Part shown: positions 1 to 11,415 of the stretch, piece after piece
Layout: each line of letters starts with the position of its first letter
Position numbering within the stretch: the first letter of the stretch is position 1
From: Kitagawia praeruptora
Lineage: Eukaryota > Streptophyta > Magnoliopsida > Apiales > Apiaceae
Length of the DNA stretch: 64,000 nucleotides
Direction of reading: 5' to 3'
Assembly (NCBI GenBank): GCA_037693485.1
Contig: CM075346.1
Location: 44,190,001 to 44,254,000 of the forward strand
Notes under the pieces: model-generated
Database searches by the model: none
What the model was told of the DNA's origin: nothing
What the model saw: the letters and a program-made list of their open reading frames with translations, nothing else
Made by a program: the position numbers and the translations under genes

Positions 1-1201
1 GCTGCTCATGGGTCGGGTTGGCCCGATTTCACCCATTTTAGTGACCCAACCCAATTATTCGGGTTACAAAATATTAACCCATTAATGTCAAAAAAATTAT
101 ACAACCCAACTCTACTAATTGTTTGATGGGTTGGGTCGGACCGGGTTGGGTTGATTGGGTTGAAACAAAATAAAACCATGCCTAGAATTATCGAACAACC
201 TTCTTTTTCTTGTTTTTTTTCAGCAACCCTCTCTGTTGTTCCCATTTTCTGTTCCTGTTATATAATTAAATTTCAATCAGATATATGATCATCAAATTGA
301 AATCCATAACTAAAGAAAAAACACCACTGCTGCCTTTCTGTTACAATCAATTAACATATAATAATTTCAATAATAGCAATGTAGGGAGCTATACTTGTTA
401 GTATTACTACCGTAAACTACAAATCTACAATACTACTATAAACTGTTGTCAAAGAGAACATAGAAGCATATATGTTAATTTAAGTTTTAACAATTAACAC
501 ATTAGTCAATTTCCATTCCTAACAAATAACAATCATATTAAAGATTACAAACCCAATTCTAAGATTAGATTTTTAAGAATTTAAAACAAGACAAAATAGA
601 AGCATTTATAATATATCAGTATAAAAATCAAGAAAAATAAAACCTAAACTAAACGAATCGAGCAAATATCAATTAAAGATAAATGATACAAGTTGAAGAT
701 TACAAATCAATTGAAGATTGAGCAAAGATCACACAAATATCAGTTGAGAATAATATATACATATTCAAGATAGTAAATACACAAGAATAAATTTACAAAT
801 CTGATAAACATCGAGAAAAGATTGAATATTGAGTGAAAATGGCAAGAACTTGAAGATCACGAAGTCACGAACGAACTCACACACAGACTACTAAATGCGG
901 CTGATACCTGATAATAATATGTGTATGTGTTTAGTATTTAGGGATTTAGATTTCAGGGTATATTCTGGGCTGGACGCTAGACTGATGTATTCTAAATGGG
1001 CTAGGCTGGGTATATTAGATCGGGTCGGGTTGGTTTAGGGTTTTAAATATGTAAACTCTAACCCAACCCATTATATTCGGCCCAACAGAAAATAAACCCA
1101 ATTGAGTTTCGGTTTTGAACGGTCCGGTTAGTTCGGCCCAAATCAGGGTCGGGTCGGGTTGAATTGGGTATTTTGGGTTGGGCCACACATGAGCAGCCCT
1201 A
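1..1201. mobile_element. hAT-like non-autonomous element, left end cut by window
   Basis: The window opens with gctgctcatgggtcgggttg and the block closes at 1190-1201 with an inverted copy of the same tip (gagcagccct then a). Both subterminal regions, about 1-170 and 1015-1190, are packed with short gggtcgggttggg-type repeats in opposite orientation, while the middle is AT-rich and non-coding. TIRs of the form (ta)gggctgc plus arrays of short subterminal motifs are usual for non-autonomous hAT elements. The first two or three bases and the left target-site duplication lie outside the window, so the 8-bp TSD cannot be tested. No transposase is present. Confidence 0.6.
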
Positions 1202-1483
1202 ATGAGAAGGATGGAGTATTAGATTTGAAAGAGGTTAACATGTTTATACTCTCCTTTGTCGTCTTTGGAGAGTGGGTTTCGGTGAATTTTGATAATAATT
1301 AGGCCATTTGTAATTTGTTGAGTAAATTAAAAGTTAATTAGTGTGCAAGTAAGATTTGTTTAGATAACCTAAGTGGATTAGTGAGCACGATTTTGATACT
1401 CGATTGTTAGTCTATAAGTCTAATTATTCAAAAAAAAAATTGTTTAGATAACTAAGCAATACGAGAAAGGTTTGGGCGAATAA
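1202..1483. other. Non-coding AT-rich spacer
   Basis: No reading frame, RNA gene or terminal repeat is recognised between the hAT-like element and the MITE boundary at 1484. Confidence 0.6.
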
Positions 1484-1678
1484 GAGCATTTCCAACCATG
1501 CAAACCCTTTAGTTAAAAGTATGTCAAACATGTCATAAATAAAAAATTTAGAAATTGTGTAAAAAAAAAATCATCTCCAACGGAACATTACTGTTATCTA
1601 AAATTTTAGATAATCTGATTATATTAGCTATATTTGTCGAATCTCTAGAGACCTGTAACGAAACTCCACATCATCAAT

Positions 1679-2946
1679 TGTTGGGTATTTTATACTAAAC
1701 ACAACAATGAGGCAGTGATATATATTAAAACAAGAACAGGCAATAAAACCAATTAACAGAAACAAATCACGAAGGCAAAACAAAGTATAATTAGAGACTG
1801 TAATTAACAAGAAAAGTAAGAATAAACTTATCTCCCACAGAAGCTATTAGCAATCCTGATCAGAGAGAGAAGAACAGCTGAGTCACCAAGCCCTTCGAGA
1901 AGACTTGGCTGTTCTTGAAGAGATTATTGCCCCACTTACGCTGTGTTGGGTTGCTGCAATAACACTTCCAGGATAAAACAGCACAGATCAAACCGGTCAC
2001 AGAGGCGGAGAGATCAACAGCGACTAGCACCTCAGTTCGCCTGAGAATTATGTATTTAACTATATATATTGAGGGAGAACAGAGAGAAGACAGCTAGGGT
2101 TTTATATCCCTTAGAATTATTTCTTAACGTTCTATACTGTATGTATTTATAATACAAAACATAAAACGTAACTGATAATCCATAAAAGGAAAGTAAATAT
2201 TCTGATTTAATTTCATTAACTGCATCAGTATTTCAGTTACAACAGCATCAGGAATTTAACCATCGTCAGGATCTGAGATCCATTAGGATTGGTCATTATC
2301 AGTATCTGATCCATCAGGATTTTAGTCCGTCAGGATCTGATGCCCATCAGTATTAGGTTATGTTCAGAGTCTGTCCATCAGGATTTGATGTCTGATCAGC
2401 TCAATAATTCCAAGTACTGATACAACAGTAGTAACATATAAAATCTGATGTTCTGTTAAAATAAATCAATATTCCAGGTAATAAAATTCCTCGCCCAGGT
2501 CGCCTCGCGTACGCGAGACGCCGAGACATTCGCCCAAATCGCCCTTCGACCCGACCCGACCCGTGTCGTGACGTGGCGTGGCGAGGCGTGGCGAGGCGGG
2601 CGGCGGCGGCGCGCGTGTGTGTGTGCGCGAGGCTCACACTACAACCATGCACACCCACATGCCTTAGTAGTTATACACTACACTTGCACATGGAGCTATA
2701 TAAAGCCTCCAACCTCTCATTACCAATTCTATGTGGGACTCAAGTTATTTCAACTAACTAACCCACATACCCATTTCAAGCAAGCAACTTCAACTCAATT
2801 TATTTATGGATTCCACTAAGAAAATGTCTTAGATCCAAACATGAAAGTTTAAGTCCTCATAACAAGGAACAACCTCCACTTGTTAGATTTCGGAAATTAC
2901 ATCAAGAACATATTATGACTATGTCTCAACTTTCCATTTTCTAACA
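1679..2946 (-). repeat. Copia 3' LTR
   Basis: In element sense the LTR runs from 2946 down to 1679, starting TGTTAG and ending CCCAACA. It matches the 5' LTR almost throughout. Positions 2225-2400 carry six or seven degenerate copies of an atcaggatctgat-like motif. A GC-rich island at 2490-2640 contains the perfect 14-bp palindrome ctcgcgtacgcgag (2504-2517). Confidence 0.93.
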
Positions 2947-3481
2947 ATCCCCCACGAATCCATACAGAAATGCAAATACATATCTATCCTCATCATGACT
3001 TGTTTTTCAGAGTAGGTACCCTTCCGGGTTTGAACCCTCCTAAGTCCTCTACTTCGATGGCTACCGGATTCAGATGGAATGTTTCACCTTGAATCTTTAT
3101 CCGTTTGGTGTAACCACACTCCATAGACGACGACAAGTCAAAGGCTATGGTGCCAATCTACGGCTTTGAGACGTTAATGGTCATGTCTCGATCCTGTTCG
3201 TCGAATGCTTCAAGGAATAACCCTTTCCTCTAATTGCGACCACACAATTACATTCGCTTAGCTGGGCATCTCCAGAGATGTACTGCTAGCATCTCGTCAT
3301 ATGACTTGACCCCATTCAGAGTTCAAATAACTCTTGCTATTCTGGCAGTGACAGTACCTTTTAGGTTTACAGGGGATAGACTCCAGATACGTAAGTATCA
3401 ATCTATATAATTAAAGGTACAACCAATTCACCCTTACAACTTGTTATTACCACATTGAATACACTTTCGAGGGATCTCCTC
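2947..3481 (-). other. Copia 3' untranslated region and polypurine tract
   Basis: The minus strand reads attcgtgggggat immediately before the 3' LTR (2947-2959), a fitting polypurine tract for plus-strand priming. The remaining 520 bp between the stop codon and the tract hold no frame or repeat that I recognise. Confidence 0.7.
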
Positions 3482-6400
3482 TCATGTGTATTGGGTTCCC
3501 GCTGTAGATGAATTACTATGGGCTATCAGTCCCATCCCCAACCTAGACTTAAGGACTACAGCATGCTCAAGCCCCTTAGTCAAAGGATCAGCTAGGTTTT
3601 CTTGAGTTCCAACAAACTCAACAGCAATAATCCTTTCAGACATTAGACCCCTTATAGACTTTAGTCTAACTTGGATATGTCTCTTTGTTTTCACATTATA
3701 CTTCTTGCTGTTTATCTTGTCGATAGTTGTACGGCTATCACAATGAACAGCAAAAGCAGGAAGTGGACGACTTACTACAGGTAACATTGACATCAGTCCA
3801 TGTAACCATTCAGCCTCAGTCCCCGTGGCATCTAATGCACACAACTCAGCCTCAAAAGTAGACCGAGTTATAATAGTCTGTCTTGAAGACTTCCAAGATA
3901 CTGCTGCACCCGCTAGGGTAAACAGGTATCCAGTCACTCCATTGGAACCAGACTTCTTAGCTATCCAACTTGCATCACTATATCCCTCTAGCACTCCAGG
4001 AAACCTCCTGTAATGCAGACCAAGATATATGGTGCCTTTTAGATATCTAAGTACTCTATCAAGAGCATCCCAATGAGTCTTGTTTGGACAGCTTGTATAT
4101 CTTGCTAACTTAGACACAGAATATGAAATATCAGGCCTAGTACCATTAGCAAGATACTGCAAACTCCCAATAATCTGAGAATACCTTAACTGAGACACGG
4201 GAACTCCTGAACTATTCTTGACAAGGGCAATTTTAGGATCATACGGAGTACTTGCGATTCTACAATTTGAATAACCATACTTCTCAAGTATAGATTTCTC
4301 TATATAATGAGATTGTGACAAGGTTATTCCATCAGTTGACTGTGTCAACTTGATACCAAGAATCACACTAGCCTCTCCCATATCCTTCGTTTCAAAATGC
4401 CTTTTCAAGAACCTTTTTGTCTCGTTAATAATCTCAATATTGGTTCCAAACAATAAAATATCATCCACATAAAGGCACACAATAATACATTCATTTCCTT
4501 TAACCATGTAATAGACACACTTGTCACTTTCATTAACTACAAATTCTGATTCTAAAACAGTTTCATCAAACTTTTTATGCCAGTCTCTTGGAGCTTGTTT
4601 TAAGCCATATATAGACTTGATTAACTTACATACTTTCCTCTCATTACCAGAAGCAACAAATCCCTCAGGCTGATCCATATAAATCTCTTCTTCAAGTTCA
4701 CCATGAAGAAAAGCTGTCTTTACATCCATTTGATGGATGATAAGACCATGTACAGAAGCCAATGCTATAAGCATTCGAATTGTTGTCATTCTAGCAACTG
4801 GAGAGTATGTGTCAAAGTAATCAATGCCTTCTTTTTGCTTAAAGCCCTTAGCTACCAGCCTAGCCTTATACTTATCTATTGAGCCATCAGGATTCATCTT
4901 CCTTTTGAATACCCATTTACATCCTATAGTAGAACACCCAGGAGGTAGATCAACTAACTCCCATGTTCCATTAGAAACAATAGAGTCAATTTCACTTTTT
5001 ACAGCACCTTTCCAGTACCTAGATTCAGAAGAATCCATGGCCTGTCGAAAAGTTAAAGGTTCATCCTCGATATTGTAAGTGATAAAATCACTTCCAAAAT
5101 CCTTGACTACCTTAGCACGTTTACTCCTTCTAGGTTCCTCTACTTCATCAGGAGTAGAGCTACTAACAGGATCTACCCCCACATTTGTCATCTTTTCCAC
5201 ATGACCAGGAATGGACCTCGATGTGTGAGTGGGATCATCATCAGGAATATCCTGAGGTATACCAGTCTTCATAGGGAACACATTCTCAAAGAATGTTGCA
5301 TCACGAAATTCAACTATGGAATTAACCACTATTCCATCTATGTCAGATTTTAACACTAAAAATCTCATAGCTGTAGTGGTTTCCCTATAGCCCAGAAAGA
5401 TGCAATCAACAGTTTTCGGCCCTAGTTTCTTTCTCTTGTGTTCAGGGACAAGTACCTTTGCAAGGCACCCCCACACACGAAGATACTTTAAGCTAGTCCT
5501 TTTCTCTGTCCATAATTCATAAGGTGTCTTGTCCATATGTTTCAGAGGAACTCTATTCAGAATATGGCAAGCCGTATTCAGAGCTTCTCCCCACATGTAC
5601 TTAGGCAACCCAGAATTAATCAACATACTATTGATCATATCCTTAAAGGTTCTGTTCTTTCGTTCTGCCACCCCATTAGACTCAGGTGTGTATGGTGGAG
5701 TTACCTCATGAACTATACCATTGCTTTTGCAAAATTCATTAAACAAGTTACTCGTATACTCACCACCTCTATCTGATCTCAAACGTTTAAGTACTTTACC
5801 AGTTTGTGTTTCAGCTTCAGTTTTGAACATAATGAATTTATCTAGTGCTTCATCTTTATGTTTAAGCAAATAAACATAACAATATCTACTACAATCATCT
5901 ATAAAGGTAATGAAATATCTATTATGTTCCTTGGTCAAAACACCACCAAATTCACATATGTCTGTGTGCACTAAATCTAACACATTCGAATCCCTAACCA
6001 CATTATGAAAGGGTTTCCTAGTTTGTTTAGCAGTCACACATACTTGACATTTAGATTTCTTATCAATGGCATGTTTTGGAATCAACTCTAAGTTCATCAT
6101 ATTCTTTAGAGCACCAAAATTCAAGTGACCAAGACGTGCGTGCCACAAATCAGATGATTCAACACAATTAACAGAAGGAACAACATTATTATTAATAAAA
6201 CTGCCCAAAACAGGCTCAACATTTATTAAAAATAATCCATCCGACAAGTAACCTTTGCCAAAGAATACACCAGTATTTGTAATAACTACTTTATTACATT
6301 TCAAAGAAACTTCAAAACCATTCTTAACTAAACAACTTCCACTTATTATATTTCTACGAATATCAGGAACATGGTGCACTCTAGTGAGGGATAGAACACG

Positions 6401-7597
6401 CCCAGAAGCGAACTTCAGGTCCACGTTTCCTATTCCAAGTACTTGAGCTACACTAGCATTCCCCATCGTCACAGTCATTCCATGAGTCTGTTGATAAGAT
6501 ACAAATAGAGTAATATCAGTACAAATATGTACATTAGCTCCAGTATCAATCAACCATTCATGAGACGAATAGGTGGAAAGAAGTACAGGGTTGTAGGTCA
6601 CATACCCGTTGTCAGTTTCAGAAGCAACAGCTTCACCAACAACCATGTTAACCATAGACCCACCAGTGGTTGCAAGCACAGTGTTAGCTTGTGCTCCCAC
6701 AACAGGTTTCTTAGCTTTCTTTACAGGACAGACCTTGCTCCAATGACCAACCTGTCCACAAGACCAACATGGTTTGTTTGCCTTTGGTTTCTTAGCCTTG
6801 TTCTTGTCCTTAGACTTAGTATTTTCCTTCTTTGTGACAGACTTTCTTTTCTGTCCTACAGTCACTACATTCACCTTCGAACTCCCAGCATGTTCAGAAG
6901 GCATCACATGTCCTTGCTTGGACTTGTGTTGCTCCTGTACAGAGATGTCCAACATTAGGTTTGTCCAAGTGATCTCTCCTTTCTGTCTTTTCAGGGAGAG
7001 TGCAAACTCTTCCCAAGACTTAGGGAGCTTTTCAATCACAGACATAACCTGAAACTTTTCAGGAAGGTCCATACCAGACTCCTTCAAAGCATGAACCAAC
7101 ATCTCAAACTCATGCACCTGCTCAGTCATGGACTTAGTATCCACCAGTTTAAAGTCAAGGAACCTAGCCACAGAATACTTCTCTAACCCTTGCGAGTCAG
7201 TATTATGTGTCTGGTCAAGCTTCTCCCATACGAGCTTAGCAGTGTAGGAGTCAGATGAATAAACATCGAACAGAGTGTTCGCCAAAGCTGCCAGAATTGC
7301 AGCCCTAGCCACCCCATCCTTTTCCTCCCACAGAGTATAAGCCTTAAGAGTTTCAGCTTTCTCCTTAACCACAATTGGTTTCTCATACTGCACCACTGGC
7401 CATAGACCCTTTACCGTTAACCACAGTTTCATCTTTTTCTGCCAACGAGAAAAACCAACACCCCCACTGAATTTATCAGGCATTCCTGACAAATCAATAG
7501 GCTGTGGGAAACGGTACGTAGTCCAATCCATAGTGGGTACAGTAACACCAGACCCAGAGCTAGTCTCAACAACAGGAGTTTCAGTTTCGTTAACCAT
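3482..7597 (-). CDS. Copia gag-pol polyprotein
   Basis: This frame of about 1,371 codons is open throughout. The ATG at 7597 is chosen because the upstream part of the open frame starts only at a TTG. In order the protein shows: an N-terminal gag region; a CCHC zinc knuckle (CWSCGQVGHWSKVC, about residue 280); a protease motif (LIDTGANVHI); a pre-integrase HHCC-like segment (LWHARLGHLN); a DDE integrase (HTDICEFGG, RSDRGGEYTS, PPYTPESNGVAERKN); a Copia reverse transcriptase (KARLVAKGFKQ, catalytic CLYVDDILLFG); and a C-terminal RNase H (GYSDASWIA, SRSTFEAE-like TRSTFEAEL). It would make cytoplasmic virus-like particles, reverse transcribe the element RNA and integrate the cDNA. No frameshift or stop is present, and gag and pol are fused in one frame. 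The annotation of the domains is firm; activity is inferred. Confidence 0.95.
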   Translation of the reverse strand: MVNETETPVVETSSGSGVTVPTMDWTTYRFPQPIDLSGMPDKFSGGVGFSRWQKKMKLWLTVKGLWPVVQYEKPIVVKEKAETLKAYTLWEEKDGVARAAILAALANTLFDVYSSDSYTAKLVWEKLDQTHNTDSQGLEKYSVARFLDFKLVDTKSMTEQVHEFEMLVHALKESGMDLPEKFQVMSVIEKLPKSWEEFALSLKRQKGEITWTNLMLDISVQEQHKSKQGHVMPSEHAGSSKVNVVTVGQKRKSVTKKENTKSKDKNKAKKPKANKPCWSCGQVGHWSKVCPVKKAKKPVVGAQANTVLATTGGSMVNMVVGEAVASETDNGYVTYNPVLLSTYSSHEWLIDTGANVHICTDITLFVSYQQTHGMTVTMGNASVAQVLGIGNVDLKFASGRVLSLTRVHHVPDIRRNIISGSCLVKNGFEVSLKCNKVVITNTGVFFGKGYLSDGLFLINVEPVLGSFINNNVVPSVNCVESSDLWHARLGHLNFGALKNMMNLELIPKHAIDKKSKCQVCVTAKQTRKPFHNVVRDSNVLDLVHTDICEFGGVLTKEHNRYFITFIDDCSRYCYVYLLKHKDEALDKFIMFKTEAETQTGKVLKRLRSDRGGEYTSNLFNEFCKSNGIVHEVTPPYTPESNGVAERKNRTFKDMINSMLINSGLPKYMWGEALNTACHILNRVPLKHMDKTPYELWTEKRTSLKYLRVWGCLAKVLVPEHKRKKLGPKTVDCIFLGYRETTTAMRFLVLKSDIDGIVVNSIVEFRDATFFENVFPMKTGIPQDIPDDDPTHTSRSIPGHVEKMTNVGVDPVSSSTPDEVEEPRRSKRAKVVKDFGSDFITYNIEDEPLTFRQAMDSSESRYWKGAVKSEIDSIVSNGTWELVDLPPGCSTIGCKWVFKRKMNPDGSIDKYKARLVAKGFKQKEGIDYFDTYSPVARMTTIRMLIALASVHGLIIHQMDVKTAFLHGELEEEIYMDQPEGFVASGNERKVCKLIKSIYGLKQAPRDWHKKFDETVLESEFVVNESDKCVYYMVKGNECIIVCLYVDDILLFGTNIEIINETKRFLKRHFETKDMGEASVILGIKLTQSTDGITLSQSHYIEKSILEKYGYSNCRIASTPYDPKIALVKNSSGVPVSQLRYSQIIGSLQYLANGTRPDISYSVSKLARYTSCPNKTHWDALDRVLRYLKGTIYLGLHYRRFPGVLEGYSDASWIAKKSGSNGVTGYLFTLAGAAVSWKSSRQTIITRSTFEAELCALDATGTEAEWLHGLMSMLPVVSRPLPAFAVHCDSRTTIDKINSKKYNVKTKRHIQVRLKSIRGLMSERIIAVEFVGTQENLADPLTKGLEHAVVLKSRLGMGLIAHSNSSTAGTQYT

Positions 7598-7623
7598 CTT
7601 GTTAACTAACAATATATAACACA

Positions 7624-7640
7624 AATAATCTCTTCAAGAT
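7624..7640 (-). promoter_or_regulatory. Copia primer-binding position, not tRNA-iMet type
   Basis: The bases just inside the 5' LTR in element sense read atcttgaagagattatt. The usual plant Copia site TGGTATCAGAGC is absent here. The 16-nt block 7624-7639 is perfectly complementary to 7875-7890 inside the same LTR, so the RNA leader could pair U5 with the primer-binding position. Whether priming uses a tRNA fragment or another primer is unknown. Confidence 0.55.
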
Positions 7641-8903
7641 TGTTGGGTATTTTATACTAAACACAACAATGAGGCAGTGATATATATTAAAACAAGAACA
7701 GGCAATAAAACCAATTAACAGAAACAAATCACGAAGGCAAAACAAAGTATAATTAGAGACTGTAATTAACAAGAAAAGTAAGAATAAACTTATCTCCCAC
7801 AGAAGCTATTAGCAATCCTGATCAGAGAGAGAAGAACAGCTGAGTCACCAAGCCCTTCGAGAAGACTTGGCTGTTCTTGAAGAGATTATTGCCCCACTTA
7901 CGCTGTGTTGGGTTGCTGCAATAACACTTCCAGGATAAAACAGCACAGATCAAACCGGTCACAGAGGCGGAGAGATCAACAGCGACTAGCACCTCAGTTC
8001 GCCTGAGAATTATGTATTTAACTATATATATTGAGGGAGAACAGAGAGAAGACAGCTAGGGTTTTATATCCCTTAGAATTATTTCTTAACGTTCTATACT
8101 GTATGTATTTATAATACAAAACATAAAACGTAACTGATAATCCATAAAAGGAAAGTAAATATTCTGATTTAATTTCATTAACTGCATCAGTATTTCAGTT
8201 ACAACAGCATCAGGAATTTAACCATCGTCAGGATCTGAGATCCATTAGGATTGGTCATTATCAGTATCTGATCCATCAGGATTTTAGTCCGTCAGGATCT
8301 GATGCCCATCAGTATTAGGTTATGTTCAGAGTCTGTCCATCAGGATTTGATGTCTGATCAGCTCAATAATTCCAAGTACTGATACAACAGTAGTAACATA
8401 TAAAATCTGATGTTCTGTTAAAATAAATCAATATTCCAGGTAATAAAATTCCTCGCCCAGGTCGCCTCGCGTACGCGAGACGCCGAGACATTCGCCCAAA
8501 TCGCCCTTCGACCCGACCCGACCCGACCCGTGTCGTGTCGTGGCGTGGCGAGGCGAGCGGCGGCGGCGCGCGTGTGTGTGTGCGCGAGGCTCACACTACA
8601 ACCATGCACACCCACATGCCTTAGTAGTTATACACTACACTTGCACATGGAGCTATATAAAGCCTCCAACCTCTCATTACCAATTCTATGTGGGACTCAA
8701 GTTATTTCAACTAACTAACCCACATACCCATTTCAAGCAAGCAACTTCAACTCAATTTATTTATGGATTCCACTAAGAAAATGTCTTAGATCCAAACATG
8801 AAAGTTTAAGTCCTCATAACAAGGAACAACCTCCACTTGTTAGATTTCGGAAATTACATCAAGAACATATTATGACTATGTCTCAACTTTCCATTTTCTA
8901 ACA
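7641..8903 (-). repeat. Copia 5' LTR
   Basis: This is the element's 5' LTR in minus-strand sense and carries the presumed promoter. It has the same 14-bp palindrome at 8466-8479 and the same atcaggatctgat-like array at about 8187-8362. In the GC-rich tract the acccg and gtggc repeat numbers differ from those in the 3' LTR. Confidence 0.93.
8653..8661 (-). promoter_or_regulatory. Probable TATA box of the Copia LTR
   Basis: On the minus strand the sequence ggctttatatagctcc lies about 240 nt inside the 5' LTR, followed by a plausible start region. The position and sequence suit a plant core promoter. The transcription start itself cannot be seen. Confidence 0.5.
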
Positions 8904-9103
8904 TCAATTACCATATTAAAATAATAAAATTTCATTTTTAACAACTTGAAATAATAATAACATACTATTTTTGAAATATAACTAATCATTATAGCCAACT
9001 CCATTGGAGTACAACACCTTACAGGTTCAACAAATATGTTACAGGTTCAACAAATATTAATTTAGCCAATAATTTTTAGATGACACAATTGGAGATGCTC
9101 TAA

Positions 9104-9959
9104 GTGGAGCATTACGAGAGCAGGTTCTCCTGTTGCCCAAGCAGGCGGTAGAGCTGCAAAGTCTGGAACAAACCGACTAGATTCAAATTAAAATGTAGGT
9201 TCCAGCTTTAACAAGTATGGGACATTTCGTCAAAAAAAAAAAAAAAAAAAAGTATGGGACTAATCAATCTAAATATGGGAGTAATTTAACTCTTTAGGTT
9301 AGAATGGGATTTGACCTTGACTCAGTGACTCTAGTTAACTGATAAACGACTACATAAAAAGGATTATACAAAGTGGTGCGAGTGAGATTATTATTAAAAA
9401 AACCAACTCCACTCGAATTACAATCACGTATTCGCGCGTCCTCAAACATAGCTCAAATCCGACTAGATTTACAGAAACTATACTTACTGAAATTTTACGA
9501 TAATTAGACGATTGTAAGAGGCCAGGAAAGTTGACACAACACATTTCCCATGTAAACATACAGTATTAAACATACAAGTGACCACATAAACTGAAGTTAG
9601 AAACTTGTATTTAAAATTGCTTGAAGTTGATAACTCAAGAATACAACGAACATACTGTAATCGACCCTGACTGCTACAAAAATACTAGTGTTGGTCCTGC
9701 CTATACTATTGTGTTGTTGGAATTAATAGTGGTATGATCTGTCCCAAAGCTGTGGAAAATTGTGGATGCTGACCACAAGGTAGGCTAGGCAATAAGTGAT
9801 AAGATCCCACAATTTTCCTTGTACATAAGCCACAACTCTAGGGCCAGAGTTAGTGCTTGTTTGGGGAAACTTTTTTTAACGATTTATGGACTTATTTTCG
9901 AGTAAAATTTTTATATTTTGATAACGTTTTTAGATACAAGTATTTAATGTATATTTGAG
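9104..9959. other. Non-coding spacer with A20 tract
   Basis: There is no gene-like frame. A run of 20 A residues sits at 9232-9251 between two copies of agtatggga-like sequence. Nothing else is recognised. Confidence 0.5.
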
Positions 9960-10290
9960 TAGGGATGGGAACGGGTCGGGTTCGGCTCGGGTTTTGCAAA
10001 ATCCAAATCCACATCCAAATATTTTCGGGTTTCGGGTTTCGGATCGTATCGGGTTTCGGATCCAAAACTCAATATCCAAATCCAAATCCGTCGGGTTTCG
10101 GATCGGATCGGGTTTTTTTCGGGTATTCAAAATTAAAAATAGTGTAAATAAGTTGCTTAACAAAAAAATAAAAAAAATTGTGTAAGTAAGTTAAAAAATA
10201 CCGCTACATCCATGACAATTTATTTTCTCGATCTTTCCATATCTTATGTCTCAAAGATATGTGTATGTATAATATGGATTTATAATATAC

Positions 10291-10344
<54 letters not shown>

Positions 10345-10664
10345 GTGTATGTATAATATGTATTTATAATATACATTTATATATAATATATAAAATATAA
10401 AATATAAAATATAAAATATAATAAATAAAAGTCGGGTATTTTTCGGGTTTCGGGTTCGGCTCGGGTTTTGATCGGGTTTCGGGTTTCGGATCGGGTTTCG
10501 GATCGGGTTTCGGATCGGGTTTCATGAAATCCATATCCATATCCAAAATCTTTCGGGTTTAAAATTTAAATCCATATCCAAATCCAAAATATCGTGTTCG
10601 GATCGGATAAAAAATCGGATTTCGAATCGAGTATCCGTCGGATCGGATTTTTTTCCCATCCCTA
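9960..10664. mobile_element. hAT-like non-autonomous element with perfect 8-bp TSD
   Basis: The element begins tagggatggga and ends tcccatcccta, an 11-bp perfect terminal inverted repeat. It is flanked by tatttgag on both sides (9952-9959 and 10665-10672), the 8-bp duplication expected of hAT transposition. Both arms carry dense tcgggtttcggatcggg repeats in the subterminal regions. The centre holds an (AT)n microsatellite (10293-10341) and a local duplication of about 85 bp on either side of it. It is non-coding. Confidence 0.85.
10293..10341. repeat. (AT)n microsatellite
   Basis: This is an uninterrupted AT dinucleotide run inside the hAT-like element. Near-identical gtgtatgtataatatg segments precede and follow it. 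Confidence 0.9.
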
Positions 10665-10715
10665 TATTTGAGATTCAATAAATTACAAAAATAAGTTGGA
10701 AAGTTATGAATCTTA

Positions 10716-11216
10716 GGGCATGTTTGGCTGCCGTCTTATAAGCCAACTTATGGTTTATAAGACCAAATGAACTTATTAAGGGTGTTTGCCTACCAACTTA
10801 TTTTACTGACTTATGATCTTATAAGTTCATAAGTTGAAAGTTAGAAAGTCCCAACATTCATCTTATTTCTCTTAACTTATTTCTTGATACACGTGATATA
10901 TAATATTCTTCAAATCTTCAAAATCATATATCTTTTGATCCCTTCATTAAAAAATTGATATTTATATATCAAATTTCTCTACTCATCGAGATCTATCCAT
11001 TGATATCCATTATTATATATTAAAAAAAATATATTTTGAAATTAATAAAAAAAAGTTAACTTATAAGTTCTGATTTACCAAACACTCTACTGATTTATAA
11101 GTTCTGATTTACCAAACACTTTACTGACTTATAGTTTCTGATTTACTTATCACTTATAATCAACTTATGGGTTTAAAGTAGTAAGTTACTTTTTTTAAGT
11201 TAAGCCAAACGGACAC
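10716..11216. mobile_element. Tourist-like MITE
   Basis: The ends are gggcatgtttggct and agccaaacggacac, an imperfect inverted pair resembling classical Tourist tips. They are flanked by TTA on both sides (10713-10715 and 11217-11219). The 501-bp interior is AT-rich, with repeated ataagttctgatttacca segments and no coding capacity. Confidence 0.7.
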
Positions 11217-11415
11217 TTAACTTTCAACTTAAAATAATAAGTTGACTTATTCTCGAAAATAAGTTTCCCAAAACAACCGTTAATGTATAATGTTGTAGCC
11301 ATGTTCTCCTAATCCACATTTCTAGACAATTGAAAGTGCATGTTCGATGAGCTTTGTACTCATTTATCGTCATCTGGAATCTACTATTGACAAATCTGTT
11401 TCTTATTAAAGTAAT

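Larger units (their letters stand above)
1679..8903 (-). mobile_element. Complete Ty1/Copia LTR retrotransposon
   Basis: This is a full-length element of 7,225 bp on the minus strand, with LTRs of 1,268 and 1,263 bp bounded by TG..CA. It is flanked by a perfect 5-bp target-site duplication, tcaat (1674-1678 and 8904-8908). The internal region carries one uninterrupted gag-pol frame, and a purine-rich stretch lies next to the 3' LTR. The domain order integrase before reverse transcriptase identifies Ty1/Copia. By eye the LTRs differ mainly in a GC-rich repeat, so insertion is probably recent and the copy may be autonomous. The sublineage is not assigned. Confidence 0.95.
1484..9100. mobile_element. 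Tourist-like MITE split by a Copia insertion
   Basis: The left arm (1484-1678) begins gagcatttccaacc and the right arm (8909-9100) ends ttggagatgctc, an imperfect 12-bp terminal inverted repeat. Both are flanked by TAA (1481-1483 and 9101-9103), the 3-bp duplication typical of PIF/Harbinger (Tourist) elements. Without the Copia element and its 5-bp duplication the MITE would be about 390 bp. No coding capacity is seen. Confidence 0.6.

Noticed and set aside
3825..7052. Several plus-strand frames opposite the Copia gag-pol
   Set aside because: They are antisense shadows of a strongly supported polyprotein.
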